From NCBI RefSeq assembly GCF_000524195.1, contig NW_020170384.1, positions 840,998-904,997 on the forward strand: a DNA stretch of 64,000 bases. Direction: 5' to 3'. Under the pieces are notes generated by a model. That model was not told where the DNA came from, searched no databases, and saw only the letters and a list, made by a program, of their open reading frames with translations. The stretch comes from Echinococcus granulosus (taxonomy: Eukaryota > Platyhelminthes > Cestoda > Cyclophyllidea > Taeniidae). Made by a program: the position numbers and the translations under genes. Of the stretch, positions 1 through 12,800 are shown piece after piece; the first letter of the stretch is position 1; every line of letters starts with the position of its first letter.

Positions 1-289
1 AAACGAAGAACGACCGACCGTGTCGGGAGATAAAGATAGCAGAAATCAAGGTGCTTAACCCCAAGGACATTCATTCGAGGATACAATAACAAGGAGAAAA
101 AGCTGTTGCAAATACAACGACACTTATGCTAAGTTGTGAAAGCGAGAGGGAGTAAAATATGGAAGCGGTCTGGTGCACAAACACACAAATAGATAGAGGC
201 AGAGATCACAGATATTGACAACTGCGCCGGCAAGCAAAGATGAAAAGTCACGAGGTAAGAGTAAGCGGGAGAGAGTGGGGTGTGAAGTG

Positions 290-3039
290 CTAGACTGTTC
301 CTGAGGAATTTTTGTTGGGAGTAAGTACAGGGGGGAGAGGACTATCAGGAAGTGGAGTGGTGGTGGATTTGCTTGAATCACGGAAGAACATTATGTAGGT
401 AATGCCGAAGAAGACGAGACACATTAGTATCCCGATCGCAGCCAAAACAGCCCGGTTCTGGATAACACTATGGTCAAAAGAAGCACGTGATTATAAGCAT
501 AATTAACAGTTTTCATACTAGTCAAAATATACGTTTTCATGAATTTGTATTGATAAAGACAGTAGAAAAAGCACTTCGGAAAGCATTCTAGTTTTGGTGT
601 CAGACATCGAAGAGAACTCTGGTGCACCTAGAACGACCCTGACAATTTCGTACTAATAACTACGCATATTCATAAGCCAATGGTAGACACTGGACGCTGC
701 TCTTAGATTTAATGGTTTGATAATGAGCCTAACCATGCAATTTTATAGAAATTATGGTAGCTAATTCTCGTAAATGAAGGTCAGCAACTCGCAAAACATA
801 AATACGAAAAAAAGAGAATGCGACACAAGGACACTAGAATGTGTGAAATAAGTAATTTACCCAAAATGAACGGATCACGAACTATCATTGAATGATTCAT
901 TTGAAACAAATAAACACATTCAAATTATATTTACTTGGGAGGGTAAAAGGTGTGACACCAGTTCAGTACAAAATGGTTTCTGCTAGACTAATAAACAGTA
1001 TTTAAAAAGATAAACAAAACCGATAAATGCAACAACGGTTAATATCATCTTTCCGACAGGATGAAAAGCCTAGTGTGCTTGCGCAATAATGACTGTTAAT
1101 TTATCAGGTGAGGTCATTTAACCGTAAGACTACTGACCGTCGATACATCTTTGAGATTAACCGGGAGCTGCGTGAGAGGTCTTCGTTGGCATGCCTTAGC
1201 TAGAGTAGAAATAAACGTCAAATTCTCGTGAGTGCTAGAGGAAAAAGGTAAATGAGCGGAAACCTACGCGATCACGGCTGCGCTGGATGGTCTCGCGCTG
1301 CTGATCCAGGTCATCGAGGATCTGTCCCCCAATCTCCTCGGTCTCATAGGCCATGCGAAGGCCTTCGTTGAGGCGCCGGCCAGTACGCTCCACGCGCTCT
1401 GTATTCGTCAGCAGACTAGCGCGCATATCACCCGAGTCGGTCGCAGCCCCGCTAAGTAGCTCCTCGCGCAAAGCACCGTGGTCGGAGAGGGGCCCAGTAC
1501 TCGGGGCCGCGTTCATGCTGTAGCGAGGGCGTTTCTGCAAGTCAAAGAGCAAAACAAAACACAAGTCAGTATGGCTTGGTGTGTTCCCATTCGTTCAACC
1601 AACAGTAGAGCTCAAAATTTGAGAATAAAAGCAAAGTTGTCTTACCTGTTCTTAAAGCAAGCCCGTATAATTAGTGCAGCTTTTGCACTGTACTATATCG
1701 ACATGGCCTGATATAATATTAACACCGCGAAGTCACTGTGTAACTAATGGGATTCAGAGGCTCTAAGGATAGCACTGAAAAACGCGTTTCCACAGTGTTT
1801 TTTTTGTACACACGTTAACATTAAAACATCGAAATGATTCTCTGAATTTATCTAACGAGATGTTTTGGGATCTAAAAGGCGCTTAAATTTTGGGGGAAAA
1901 GATAGGTCTTTCGTGCTACAAATAGGACACCGAGGCAGTGTTAAAGGACAGTATTTAGGTAAAAAGAAAAGGCACGCTTGTTGCAAAATGATAAGTAACC
2001 TAAATGGTTGAGGCAGATATTCAAAATCAAAGGTAAACAACTTTCCTAATCGATCAAATCTGTGGAAAAACGTATCCATGCACGAAACGTATTCGACAAA
2101 CAAAAAACACTGTACCTTGAATTTTTCAATGAAGAAAAGTATCGTTAAGTCAGATTACATACTTCAATATCTTAAACGATCATCAAAGAAAGATGAAGGC
2201 ATGTAGGACTGATGAAAACAGGTAAAAACCTTTCTCCACGAATAACGAAAATACCACTAACTGAAATAAAGTGGTAACTATCAGGCGACTTAAATACATA
2301 ATATGTATGAGAACTTGGAAAATGTAATGTCCTAAATTTGCAGAATACTATTCAATTAGCGATCGCTGCATTAAAAACAAGGTGTAAAATAAGAAACGGG
2401 CATGTGGAGAAAAACCTTTAAATATCAGAAGAAGGGTTCACTAAGGCCATTATAAAGTCCTGTCAAAAATAAAACATCTCCAGGTAAAAAAATGGCACAA
2501 GTGCTTACAAATTCTTGTGCAAGGCGCCCAAGCTCCTGTCCGTAGCACTGCAACCGAGTAGTGTACTTAGGTTTCACATCAGCAGGCATGTCCTGAATTT
2601 CCAAATCCATCTGTTCAAGAAGCTCACGAGTTTCACCGAATAAACGGGTAGTTGCTGCTATCTCCGCCTTCCGTTCATCTTTGAGACAAGAAGCAATTGA
2701 GCACTTAAAGAAGTGTTCAGTAAAAATTAAACTAAATCCAATGATTCTACTACTAAAGCGTAAGCATTGTTCCAAGGAAATAACTAGATCGGATAGAAGG
2801 GAAAGCACGATAAGGAAAGGACGATATAGTCAGATGATACAGTCAACATAAAAATAATACCTTCAAAAAATACGTTTAAAACAGAACCACCCAAACAAAA
2901 AAGTTTCAAAAGGCTGAGTCAACAAGCTTCGAAAGGAGATTTTACCATTAGCAAGCCTAGAAATATTGTTGAGCTTCGCCGTAATTTCACTTGTCAGATT
3001 TCCATACTGCTTCTCGTAGGACTCCAAAATTGAAGCCAT
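290..3039 (-). CDS. VTI1A: VTI1-type vesicle SNARE (Qb-SNARE), 5 exons
   Basis: Tail-anchored Qb-SNARE that pairs with syntaxin partners in Golgi/endosomal membrane fusion. Exons, in coding order: 3039-2946, 2678-2509, 1534-1268, 1199-1138, 467-290. All have GT-AG borders and compatible phases, giving 256 aa. Residues 1-88 form the N-terminal three-helix (Habc) region, including the family-typical run LLEQMDLE. Residues about 130-197 form the SNARE helix (LLTNTERVERTGRRL, then ETEEIGGQILDDL), and exon 4 supplies the piece ending SRSSRLISKMYRR. The membrane anchor is about 204-226, starting after VIQNR. This matches animal VTI1A more than VTI1B in the LLEQMDLE region. Oddity: about 30 residues follow the anchor, proline/threonine-rich with one N-S-S sequon, whereas known VTI1 proteins end within a few residues of it. 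The start ATG opens exon 1 with MASILESYEKQYGNL, in line with family N-termini. It lies divergent to the cathepsin gene. Confidence 0.93.
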
Positions 3040-4031
3040 GTTTTATAAAGATGCGAACTAGCCCTACAGCTTGACACAAAACCAAAGCCGTCACTGTGCA
3101 CAGGCTAAACAGGAAAGCCACGACTCCATTTGGTAATGATAAATGAGGAACTCAACCAATGAAAAGTGGAACTACTTATTTGCTAGATTCTAAAGGATGG
3201 TAGACTTAAACTGTAGATTATAAAGGATGGTGATGCTACTCATTAATCGGATGGCCAGCCATCATATGTGCGAAGTGAGCATTAAAATTATGTGCATTAA
3301 AGTCCGCCTCATTCAAGGCAGTAGCCGTATATAAGTAACAAGTACTAATCTAAATTGCCTTTGAAAATGCTCTCCTCGTATGTTTGGCAATTAATTTACC
3401 AGCTTTCCTTCCCCTTAACTTGTATCACTAATAATTTGGTGTACATTTGTAGAAGTTGATAATAATTGTGCCGTGCTACAGTCGTATTTATTTGTGGGTT
3501 GTACTAAGTTATAGCATACCTACTCTTTTTATGCAGTTTGTTATTAGTGATCATTCGCCAAACGAATTATGATCTATCAGTCAAATCTTACTCCATCTCC
3601 TTTCTACAGCTTCGATTTAAAGAATTAATTTAATTTGCCGTATAAGAATTTTTTAACTGAACCAAATTCATCGAGTTCAAGGTCTAACTGCTGATTTGCC
3701 CCCCGTTCTTCCGTGCGACTTCGCCTGCTTGTCCTGTTTAACCCTCCAGTAGGCTCCTGTTTGTATTTTAAGTGCATCAAAATGCCGCTTCAGTTAATCA
3801 AATGTCCGATTAGTTTTCTTGCCGCTTGACTTCATCTCGTAGGGAATATTTGCCGATTAGTTTCTACCAGATTCCACTTCATCCATATATTCTAGTACTT
3901 TACCACTTGGATTCAAAAAAATACCAACTTGTGTGGGGAAAGTCCCATTATTAACCGACTTTCCCACTTTTTACGTCTTGCTTGTCGCCTTTACCATTGC
4001 TTTTAATTTCCCAATTTAGGCTTTCCTCATA
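3040..4031. promoter_or_regulatory. Divergent intergenic region between VTI1 and cathepsin L
   Basis: About 1 kb between the two divergent start codons, so it should hold the upstream control regions of both genes. It is AT-rich. A short unit, TAAAGGATGG, occurs twice near 3191-3232. Just before the cathepsin start there is a pyrimidine-rich stretch ending in CAATTTAG (about 4012-4019). This could be a splice acceptor for an upstream exon or for trans-splicing, or it may be chance. No TATA box or other defined promoter element was identified with confidence. Confidence 0.4.
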
Positions 4032-5261
4032 ATGCGATTGCTTTTACCTGTCACGCTGTTTATTGGCCTGTGTTTGGCTCGTCCCAACATCATTGAATGG
4101 AGTCAGCTTTACTCTCCCGTTGAAAATTTGTCCCATGATAAAGCGATGACTCTCAAGTACCTATGGCAGATGTTTCTCAGGGAATATAAACACGTCCCTA
4201 GTTTTCTCTCTTTTCAAAACTTTGAGTCAAACGTTGTTAAAATATGGGAACACCTGGTGAAACCCTCCTCATTCTCCATGGGTATCAACAAGTTCTCCGC
4301 ATTGGTAAGCGGTCACAGCAGATTTCATGGTTCATTAGAGTCCCTCTCAATACAGGAAATATCTTGGCTATCGTCCTAGCGTTGACAAGCTGAATCTAAC
4401 CATCCCTCGTCACGTCTATCGAAAGCTGACTAGGTACGCCCCACTGCCTAAACACGTTGATTGGCGTCTAAAGGGGTGAGTAACCAATCTTATTGGAGAA
4501 GTAATATTAATCATTTTATGTAGTCGTTGATGTCGTGCTGATACCTTGTCTTTTAGGCGCGTAACAGGGGTGAAAGACCAAGGTCATTGTGGCTCCTGCT
4601 GGGCATTTTCGGCTATTGGTGCGATTGAAGGTCAGTACCAACGTGCATCCGGAAATCTTGTAAGCCTGTCAGAGCAGCAGCTGGTGGATTGTAGCTCAAG
4701 CTTTGGGAACATGGGTTGTAACGGTGGTCTCATGGATAATGCCTTCAACTATGTGAAGGAGGCGGGTGGTGTGGATCGCGAGGAGGACTACCCCTACGTC
4801 TCAGGTGTCACCGAAAAACCCGACAACTGCTCTTTCAAGGCCAATATCTCAGTTGCCAAGGTGACCGGTCTAGTGGACGTAATGTCTGGAAATGATGAGG
4901 AGTTAATGGAAGCTCTTGCCTTCAACGGACCCATCTCCGTCGCCATCAATGCAGGACTTACCTCGTTCATGATGTACCATGAGGGTACCTTTTTTTCTGC
5001 TATGCATTTGGTCCGTTATTCTTGTGAATTTTACCTTTCCTTTCCTGTGTAGGCATCTACGACGATCCAAAGTGTAAGGGAGGTGTGGAAGACCTCAATC
5101 ATGGTGTTTTGTTGGTGGGCTACGGTGAACAGAACGGTATCCCTTATTGGTTGATTAAGAACAGCTGGGGCACAGACTGGGGTGAGCATGGATATGTTCG
5201 TATCAAGCGGGCCGGTAATATGTGCGGTGTTGCTACGGCAGCTTCCTATCCTCTGATCTAA
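4032..5261 (+). CDS. Cathepsin L-like cysteine protease precursor, 4 exons
   Basis: Papain-family (C1A) endopeptidase, made as a secreted/lysosomal zymogen. Exons 4032-4304, 4339-4475, 4557-4984 and 5053-5261 give 348 aa, a usual length for the family. Residues 1-16 are a signal peptide ([16 protein letters not shown]). The I29-type propeptide runs to about 129. The mature domain begins near VDWR at 131-134. Catalytic residues are all present: oxyanion Gln145 and Cys151 in [10 protein letters not shown], His296 in [11 protein letters not shown], Asn316 in KNSWGTDWG. The propeptide is divergent: of the ERFNIN motif only the F-N-I core (FESNVVKI) is visible, and the usual Asp of the GxNxFxD motif is Ala (GINKFSA). 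Intron 1 is only 34 bp (4305-4338); the choice of its acceptor is supported by phase and by the sequence [14 protein letters not shown] that follows. Activity is expected because the mature domain is intact. In tapeworms such enzymes act in digestion or at the host interface, but the role here is inference. Confidence 0.94.
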
Positions 5262-6618
5262 ACCTCCAATATTTCTTCCCCTCTGCTTGCAGACAATCCT
5301 GTTTTTATGTAATAATTCACAAACATGCTTCCCAACCTTATCGTGACGATTACATGTGTGATTGTTCACATGTTCCCAAGTAAGCAAACTCTGGAACTGC
5401 TTGCAGACGGGAATTTAATGCTAGTTGCTTTGTATTTTTCGGTTTCTCAACGTTATAGCTTTGGGTCACAGCTAAGGTTAACTACAACCCTTGCCAAAGT
5501 AAGCGCATTCCTTCAGGTTACATTATGTGGTAGTAGGTTTGACAATCGCAGATGTCGTGTAACGTCGTTTATTTTACTCTACTTAAGCGGGCTCGGTACG
5601 GGCGGAGCATCGAAGTTCCTGTCACGTTTGCAGTCGAGCATGTGAAGGGTGAAGCAAACTTTCGTCTCATCTGTAGCTATTATTCAAACATTTCTGGAAG
5701 CGAGTGCTGTCACTTTTTTGCCGAAAAGAAGCAGAATAATAGCACGGTTGGCTATTATTTAGAATTGTACTGCTTTGCCTTTTTAAAGACTCGCCTTTTC
5801 CGATATCTAGGTGAGTTTTATTCGGTCAATATCATGCTTTCACTCACTTTTAAGAAATGTGGTATGGTCTGGATGATGAACAATTCACTTTTAAACTTAT
5901 TCGTGACCTTTGCTGACGTAATGGGAATGAAGTCAAGGCACTTTGTTTCAAGTAGACTTATAAGTTAAGCTGCACGCTCAATTTCATGTTCACATTAAAT
6001 GCCTTTATCAAACGATATAATTTTGAATGTGAAATATGATGTCATCATTTGTCATTGAGCTTCCAGTTTTACTGAATTCTACACCGCTTTTATAAGGCAG
6101 TGTCTGTTACTTTAAGGTTATAGAACTTAACTGCAGTTCACTATCCTTCCTGCTAATCCCCAGTCGTGAACAGTTACATTTTTGCACTAATCCATGGACT
6201 GCATCTACGTTTGCATCGAAGCCCTACCGCCTACTTACCCGCTAACTTGCTTAAACACCCGTCATAAAGAGAAAAACGTGCTCCTAGCTCCTTCATTCAA
6301 TTCATATGAATTTAGAGGCGAATTGTATGAAAAACTCACAGAAAGCACCTTCTTCTTCTTTGTCTACCTACTTCGAACAGCCAGTCAAGAGTTACATATA
6401 AGCATTTCAATTTTTGAATTTGTGGCATGCAAATGAAGCCAATAGGTTGTGCAACATTTGTTTCACCTGGCGAATGTTTACACCAAATGGGGGTGGTCAT
6501 GTGAACAAAGGGGAATTACTGATTCGCATGTTTATCTATCTAAGAGTTCGTTGCCTTTTGGGTGAAATGACTTGCATGCAATTCTAAGGCTCCGTCTCAC
6601 TAAGCTACCTTAATGCTT
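5262..6618. other. 3' flank of cathepsin L, no gene seen
   Basis: No canonical AATAAA was found close downstream of the cathepsin stop. ORFs of 106 and 138 codons overlap here in different frames, but they show no domain, no splice context and no coding-like pattern, so they are not called. The 3' UTR probably lies in the first few hundred bases. Confidence 0.4.
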
Positions 6619-6803
6619 TGGTAGTTTGGTTAACTCTGTGTTTGAGTGTGCGGCACCTCAGCCTTCTGCGACCCTACCTCTGCAAGACACCATGGCCTTC
6701 GGACTATGTTGATAGCCCCCTACCCCTTCTGTACGTTAGTACTATATTTTCTGCCCTACTACTGCAGCTTCTTACGACTTCAGGGAAGACTCAGGGCGCT
6801 GTA
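6619..6803 (+). mobile_element. Truncated miniature LTR element: LTR plus short internal piece
   Basis: Copy of the same LTR found at 18.3, 19.2, 49.2 and 55.2 kb. Shared landmarks in order: GGTTAACTC near the start, CCCCTACCCCTTCTGTACGT in the middle, then CTTCAGGGAAGACTCAGGGCG near the end. About 40 bases downstream, TTTGCTAACTTTAATA resembles the start of the internal region of the full copies (ATGCTAAACCTTAACG at about 18496), so this is the 5' end of an element rather than a clean solo LTR. Borders are good to about 10 bases. Confidence 0.65.
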
Positions 6804-9800
6804 TTGCTCCTTAGGAGGTGTGAAGATTTGCTAACTTTAATATGCTGACAACCAACTCGATCAATTTACTTTAGTGTCCCTTCAAATAATAGGCTGAAAG
6901 ATGATAGGTTTGTTTATCCATCAAACGAACTATTAATCCGAACTAAGACAACGACTATCTGAAACATCTTGCTAGAGGTCACTTCCGCGATTCCTAGGTC
7001 TTAAATTCGCTTTTCAAGTGCTAGGCATGCAATAGGAGGCCGCCACAATTTTATCTGAACGTAGGTTGAACGTGCAGTTCTCATATAAACATTTATGAAT
7101 TGTAAGCTGTTTTCAAAAACCCTTATCTGCCCACTTTTGAAGGCGATGCCCCTGACCACGAGAGGAGTCATTTTACTTACCAAAGCATTCGATCATGTGA
7201 CGGGGCTCCCTGAGCCTGCGTCCAAAGCTTAAAGGGGTTATGTAAACGGCAAGCATACTTGTCAATATGTAGCATGGATTTAATTATTAAAAAAAATAAA
7301 AACATTCCATATTTCTTAAATAGTGTTCTTGCCGAAATGAAACTATAGGTTAGACACGTGTGTGTGAGTAAAGGGAGCTCTACACGTTAGTACTACATAC
7401 TGTAGGGCTGAGGCAATCAAGGCGGAAGATAACAGGCTGCGGTGATGAACGAGGCTATTGAGGTGTAAAATCCACGGGGACCAAAACATACCCTTTCAGA
7501 AGAAAGGCATTTGAATGGCTTAAACGTTTCATTTTAACACAAAGTACGTACTACTCAAATATTTTAAACGCCTTCCACGTACACAATTTGTGCGGTGAAA
7601 TTCAGACAGTCATCCAGTGAAGCAGTGTATACATGCACGGTTCAAACTAAAAAGTCATTCGAACCCACTTGGAGGGAAATAAGTAAGTGACGAAATGAAA
7701 AAATGTAGTTTATTTTTTTATCCCTTTTGGGACAGGATGTTTATAGCAAATGTCATTGGAAATAATCCAAATGATCTACAGGAACCACTCGTGAACTTTA
7801 ACTAGCAGAAACCTTACTGGCAACAGATACCATCCATAAGTCTTACGATTCGAGTAGCAAAGTATGTCGTGAACGTGATCGAGAAGGGGAGCAATGAGAC
7901 AAACAACTATCCTCACTTGTTTGTGCTATTCTTCTCCGGCTTAAGTGCTGCTAAGCCGATAACTTCGAGTAGCAAAGGACGATGTCAGAATGTAGCCAAC
8001 TAGCCAGATTTCTTGTTGAATTGCATATTTTTATTACAGAATAATCAAACTTTGAGATACCAAAATACTCAGTCATGGCTCAAATTCTTATCGGCAATGA
8101 AATAAAAATAATCATTCAGCACATAATCTTGACAAACAAGTGGACATTGGTTAATAATATGATCGCTAGTTGACTAATTCGAGATACATCACATAATAAA
8201 TTTAAATCAAATTCCTAGGATGAAAAGTTGCAATCAATCATGCACTGAATGGTGGGATAGAAAATCTGCATTCAGTGCCTCATGTCAAGAAGTGATCATG
8301 GATGGGTGAAAGGACTAGATTTGTGTATTTATTACCTCGGTGGCTGCATTTGATAAAGTGGAATCTTTTTACAATGAAATGAACTAGGCCGCGTTCACTA
8401 CCAAGGCGACTGGAATTGCGCGTGGAGACATTTGTGCATCACTGAGGATTAGGTGTACATACGGGAGGCCTCGTTTCTCCCAAGGACAGTTATTAATGAC
8501 TACGGTCTTCAGTTAGTTACAAAATCTGTGAAAACTAATTGATCAGGTATTTTGTTTTACCTTATATCGCATGAAGGAAGTGGTTCGCGCTTCCTGTTTC
8601 CCCACTGCCAACTGAAACACTTGAAGTTCTTAACCGATTATCGTTAAGCGGTTTCTTGAGAAAAAATATCCCTCGAACCAGTGCGGGTCATTAATGTGTG
8701 ATGATACAAATGTGAATTGGTTAAACAGTGATTTTGATAGAGAGGTAACCGAATTCGAGGCGCAGTTGTTTTGCAAAATTAGGTCTACCACTGTGGTCTA
8801 CATCAACGCTCTAATCTCCTTTAAGGAGGACAGTCTTTAAATTGACTGTCTCCTCCGGGAAATCGAGCCTGGTTTAGGGTATACTGCCGCCTGACAATTG
8901 CTTCGCGTACTCAAGATTCCGTCGATTGCACTGACAGCCATGTATATCTGTTGCTTTTCACAGTAACGCCAAAAGAGCGGTTACAAAGGCAAGACAATGG
9001 AGGCTGAGATGACCCGGTAAGGTTAATCGGGTTTCAACAACTCATCATAGAATTAAAGATTGCGTTATGTTAAAAAATCATTAAAATGGAGGAGTGAGGA
9101 CTTTTAAACTTATTTATCGACTTCTGCACACAAAATACTTTTCGTTCCCAATTTTTCTCACAATCTTTTACTAAATAAATGTGACGATTATTTGCGATCA
9201 TCATAAACACTGCACAATGAGGCCATTATATCGAGATGATGGGTCTGGTTTATCTTATTCAAGCTAGTCACAAAGCCGGTTAATGGCTAATAGACCAGGG
9301 TCCCATTGACAACCACACCAGACGAAAGGCGACATCGAAAAGCAGTTCAGTCGAATCAGAGACCGCTCCATTCAGTGATCTTATCTTCCAGATGAAGACT
9401 GCTCTGGACGGGTTTGAAACGTAGTGATTTTAGTAATTAGAATAAAATTTGGCCAAATTCTATTTGTATGATACTGCATCAAAACAGGAAATTTGAAATC
9501 TTATTCAGTCGAAAAAGACGGATTTCTACTGTGGGAATGTCATGGGAATCCCTTGGTGCCTAAATATGCCGAGATGGTTGGGAGGGAGATGAAGTTCAAA
9601 AGGTTATGCTGGTTCGGCGGGGCCCAGAGGCAGCATACATACCCATCAATGCATCGGAAAATGGGAAATTATTTGCGGAACCAATTTACATTCGACTGAC
9701 TGATTGGTAGATTGGAAAAAGAAATGAATGAATGAATTAGTAATGGACATGGTACCCTCGTAGTTGTAACTACAAGAAAGAAAGTAGTATAGTATAGTAA

Positions 9801-12800
9801 TGCTCAAGGATTATCAAAGGCTAGTACAACATAGTAATTCGCCCTCTTGGTCGTAGCTGTTAGCGTCTCGAATGCAATGTTTAGACGAAAACAACTTAAA
9901 GAGCAAAAAACTTATTCTCGCATCATAAAATATGGCAATTTAAGTCACATGCATGAAGGCATGAATTCCAAAAAGTCGGCCGACTTACCATCGCCTTTCT
10001 TCAGTCAAAACAAACAGAGAAACAGTGCCCTTTTGAGGTGAGGTTAAAGCTTATCGGTTGTCTGACAACATGGATTAGCTAGAGTCTCAGTCGTGAACAA
10101 TTGCTGGTCATTTGCAGGCCACTCTACACACTATAAGCATTTTGATATGCAAAATAATTTGTCTTAATAATTTCGAAATACATTGATCTGTTGCAAAAGC
10201 CACAGGAAAAAATGCGGATTATTAATCTTTACTCAGCTTTAATAAATGGACTGGGAATTGATAGGAAAGCGCAGAGTAATGAATGCTCGTGTTCTGTCTC
10301 AGAATCATCTGTGGTGATAAAAATCAGGATCTAACATTTGTCAAGACAACCTTATTCATTAGAATACAGGGAACCCCTTTTTCTGCATCATGTAATATAC
10401 TATCACATTAATTTGTTCCTCATTTGAGTAACTTCTAGCATGTTGAAAGTCAGATACATTGGAGAGTTTTGGGTACGAGTTTGCATGACTCTGCACCTAT
10501 AAGCGATTTTTATTAACTTTCTATGGGCTTGAGTAATGGCGTCAGCCCGACGATCGCAATAAATAAGCCTCAAAGTTGCTTATTTTTAAGCATACAGGTG
10601 TCAGGGTAAAAAAGAAAACTAATGAAAGTGTTCGTTTCCTTATCCCCTTTGTGGGAACCCTCCCTTAAATGACAGCGGAACTGTTAAAATGCGGTGTAGT
10701 GGCGTGAAGAGTGCGACTGTGCTCGACTTTGCTAGCGACATTTGGTTTGTACTGCTCATGCACCCCCAGAATAAAGAGGCCTCGCATCAAATAGACAAAA
10801 CTGACCATGAGAATTAAAAAATGCCTGCAGCCCTAGGGATCCGTTTCTGTTCGATTTTTTAGAGGTTCCAAATCGTAGTTAATCTCTGAACATTGTTGAA
10901 AGTTGTGCCTTCGCTTAGCCTTCCATCCTGATTGGCTCAAATCATGCAGAGACGTGCTGAAAGTCTAGTGATAACCCCTACAATTCTAAAGCTAAGCAAC
11001 TGCTACAATTACGCGTAAGTGACGTGCCCGTTTCACACAGACTTGAACTCAGGCCTTGACAACCTCACTAGCCTGCGGTCAGGCACGTGTGCTCTCAATA
11101 ACCCCTTTCGCTTACTCGCACACGTCGGCAAATAAGATAGTCCGTCGGATGATTTAATGCAACCATTAGTCGGTTGGGCGCTCAATGGGATCCAGGCCAT
11201 ACGATCACAGAGACTCCAATTCATAACCAGTAGCTGCTCAGTTTATAACAAATCCCGACGTGGAGAAGGACTGAAAAGGAGAAATGCTTCATCGATTTCA
11301 TTACCATCTCCCTCCATCTGTGAAAATTTGTAACGCCAAAGAGCTCTAACATGGCTCTTTCATTCAAAATCCACCCCACAAGGGTCTAACTGACACAGTT
11401 TTGACTGTACCCTTAAAGGTGAGAATCTGTCAGTGCAGGTAAAACCTTGTAACTGAGCAGACGCCATTGGACTTCGAGGAGGAGTCGAACTCCGAACGCA
11501 TGTAACTTCGATTCCCTGTACACTTCTAAGATGCTTATCTAGTCAAAGATGTACTTCTCCAACCGACCTGCTCGTTCCAAGGTTGTGAAGCTGGGGATGG
11601 AAGGGTGAAATCCCAGACCCATTATACTGTGTCCCATAGACGCCACAGTACGCCCGCTGCTGCCTTCATTCGTCCTTTGGTGGAACGCCTTTACACCTTG
11701 GATGGCTAAACGTGTTTATCAGAAGCCATACTTGGTAAAAATTCCACCTCTGGCAATTCCGCTAATTTAATACATTTCACTAATAACGAAATAATCCTCA
11801 GTTAATGATACAAGTAGTTCCTTCGAACACAGAGGTCATGTTTTAAATCGACTACGGGATGTTTTCAGCAATAATAATTTGCCACCAACTTATTGTTTTG
11901 TTTTATCCTGCCTACTGATTTACTTAGGTAATATGTTTACCGAGTCGGCGGCATCATAACTATTCCCACGTAATAAATAAACAGACTTCACTTCGTGAAT
12001 AGGTGCTCTCGATTGGGCAAAGAAGTTTGATTTAGTCCAAAAAAATTAACAGGAGTGCGTGAATGAGGAATGAAGCGATTGGCGAATAAAGGTAATGTTT
12101 GCCTCGTGAAAAATCAACATGTTTGCCTACACGTACCACTGCATGAGTAAATAGTAAATTAACAATTAAATCGGAACTTTCCAGGATTACTTTCACAAAT
12201 TGGGGGACTTTCACCCAATGTCCGTTCCATTGTTTCACTTTGCCCGACAAAAGTCTCTTCTTAGGCGGGAGTGAAGATAACCCAATCCGTGATGGGTGCC
12301 TAGTACTCAAAATGCTCGAGTTCGGACTCAAACAGCACGGGTTTAGACTAATTCAGGAGACGAATTCGGGCTCCAAATTGACAAACTCAAGGCTTTTAAA
12401 TGGAACAGTCACCATCAATTCTTCTGGTTCACAATCTAACATTCTATAGTCTTTCTGACTGGTTAAAGGAAGGATGTCTCAATTTGAAAAGGCACTTATA
12501 AGTATCGTGGAAGGTTTTCTTGGCTTAGACTGATACCTCTCCCCATAATTAGTGATGGTATATAGAGGCGAAGAATTATGGAGTACGTCATCTGAAAATG
12601 AGCCAACGTCTTTCAATTTGAATCTTTCAAAAGTAAATCTGTGCATCGTAATCCATTCTGCATGTCTTCGTAGATTTGAGAATCGCATTCTTAAAAGCAA
12701 AACCTGAAACAAATACCAATCTTTAGCGAAATGGATTTGGTGATTTCACTGTAAGCAGAACATTTATACTTCAGCTCATTGGATTTGATTTCCCGCTGGC

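Noticed and set aside
11040..11530. tRNA-like T-arm strings (also near 14820)
   Set aside because: Strings such as GTTCGACTCC and GGTTCAATCC on the minus strand recall T arms, but no acceptor or anticodon stem can be formed around them. A tRNA-derived SINE is possible but no second matching copy was seen.
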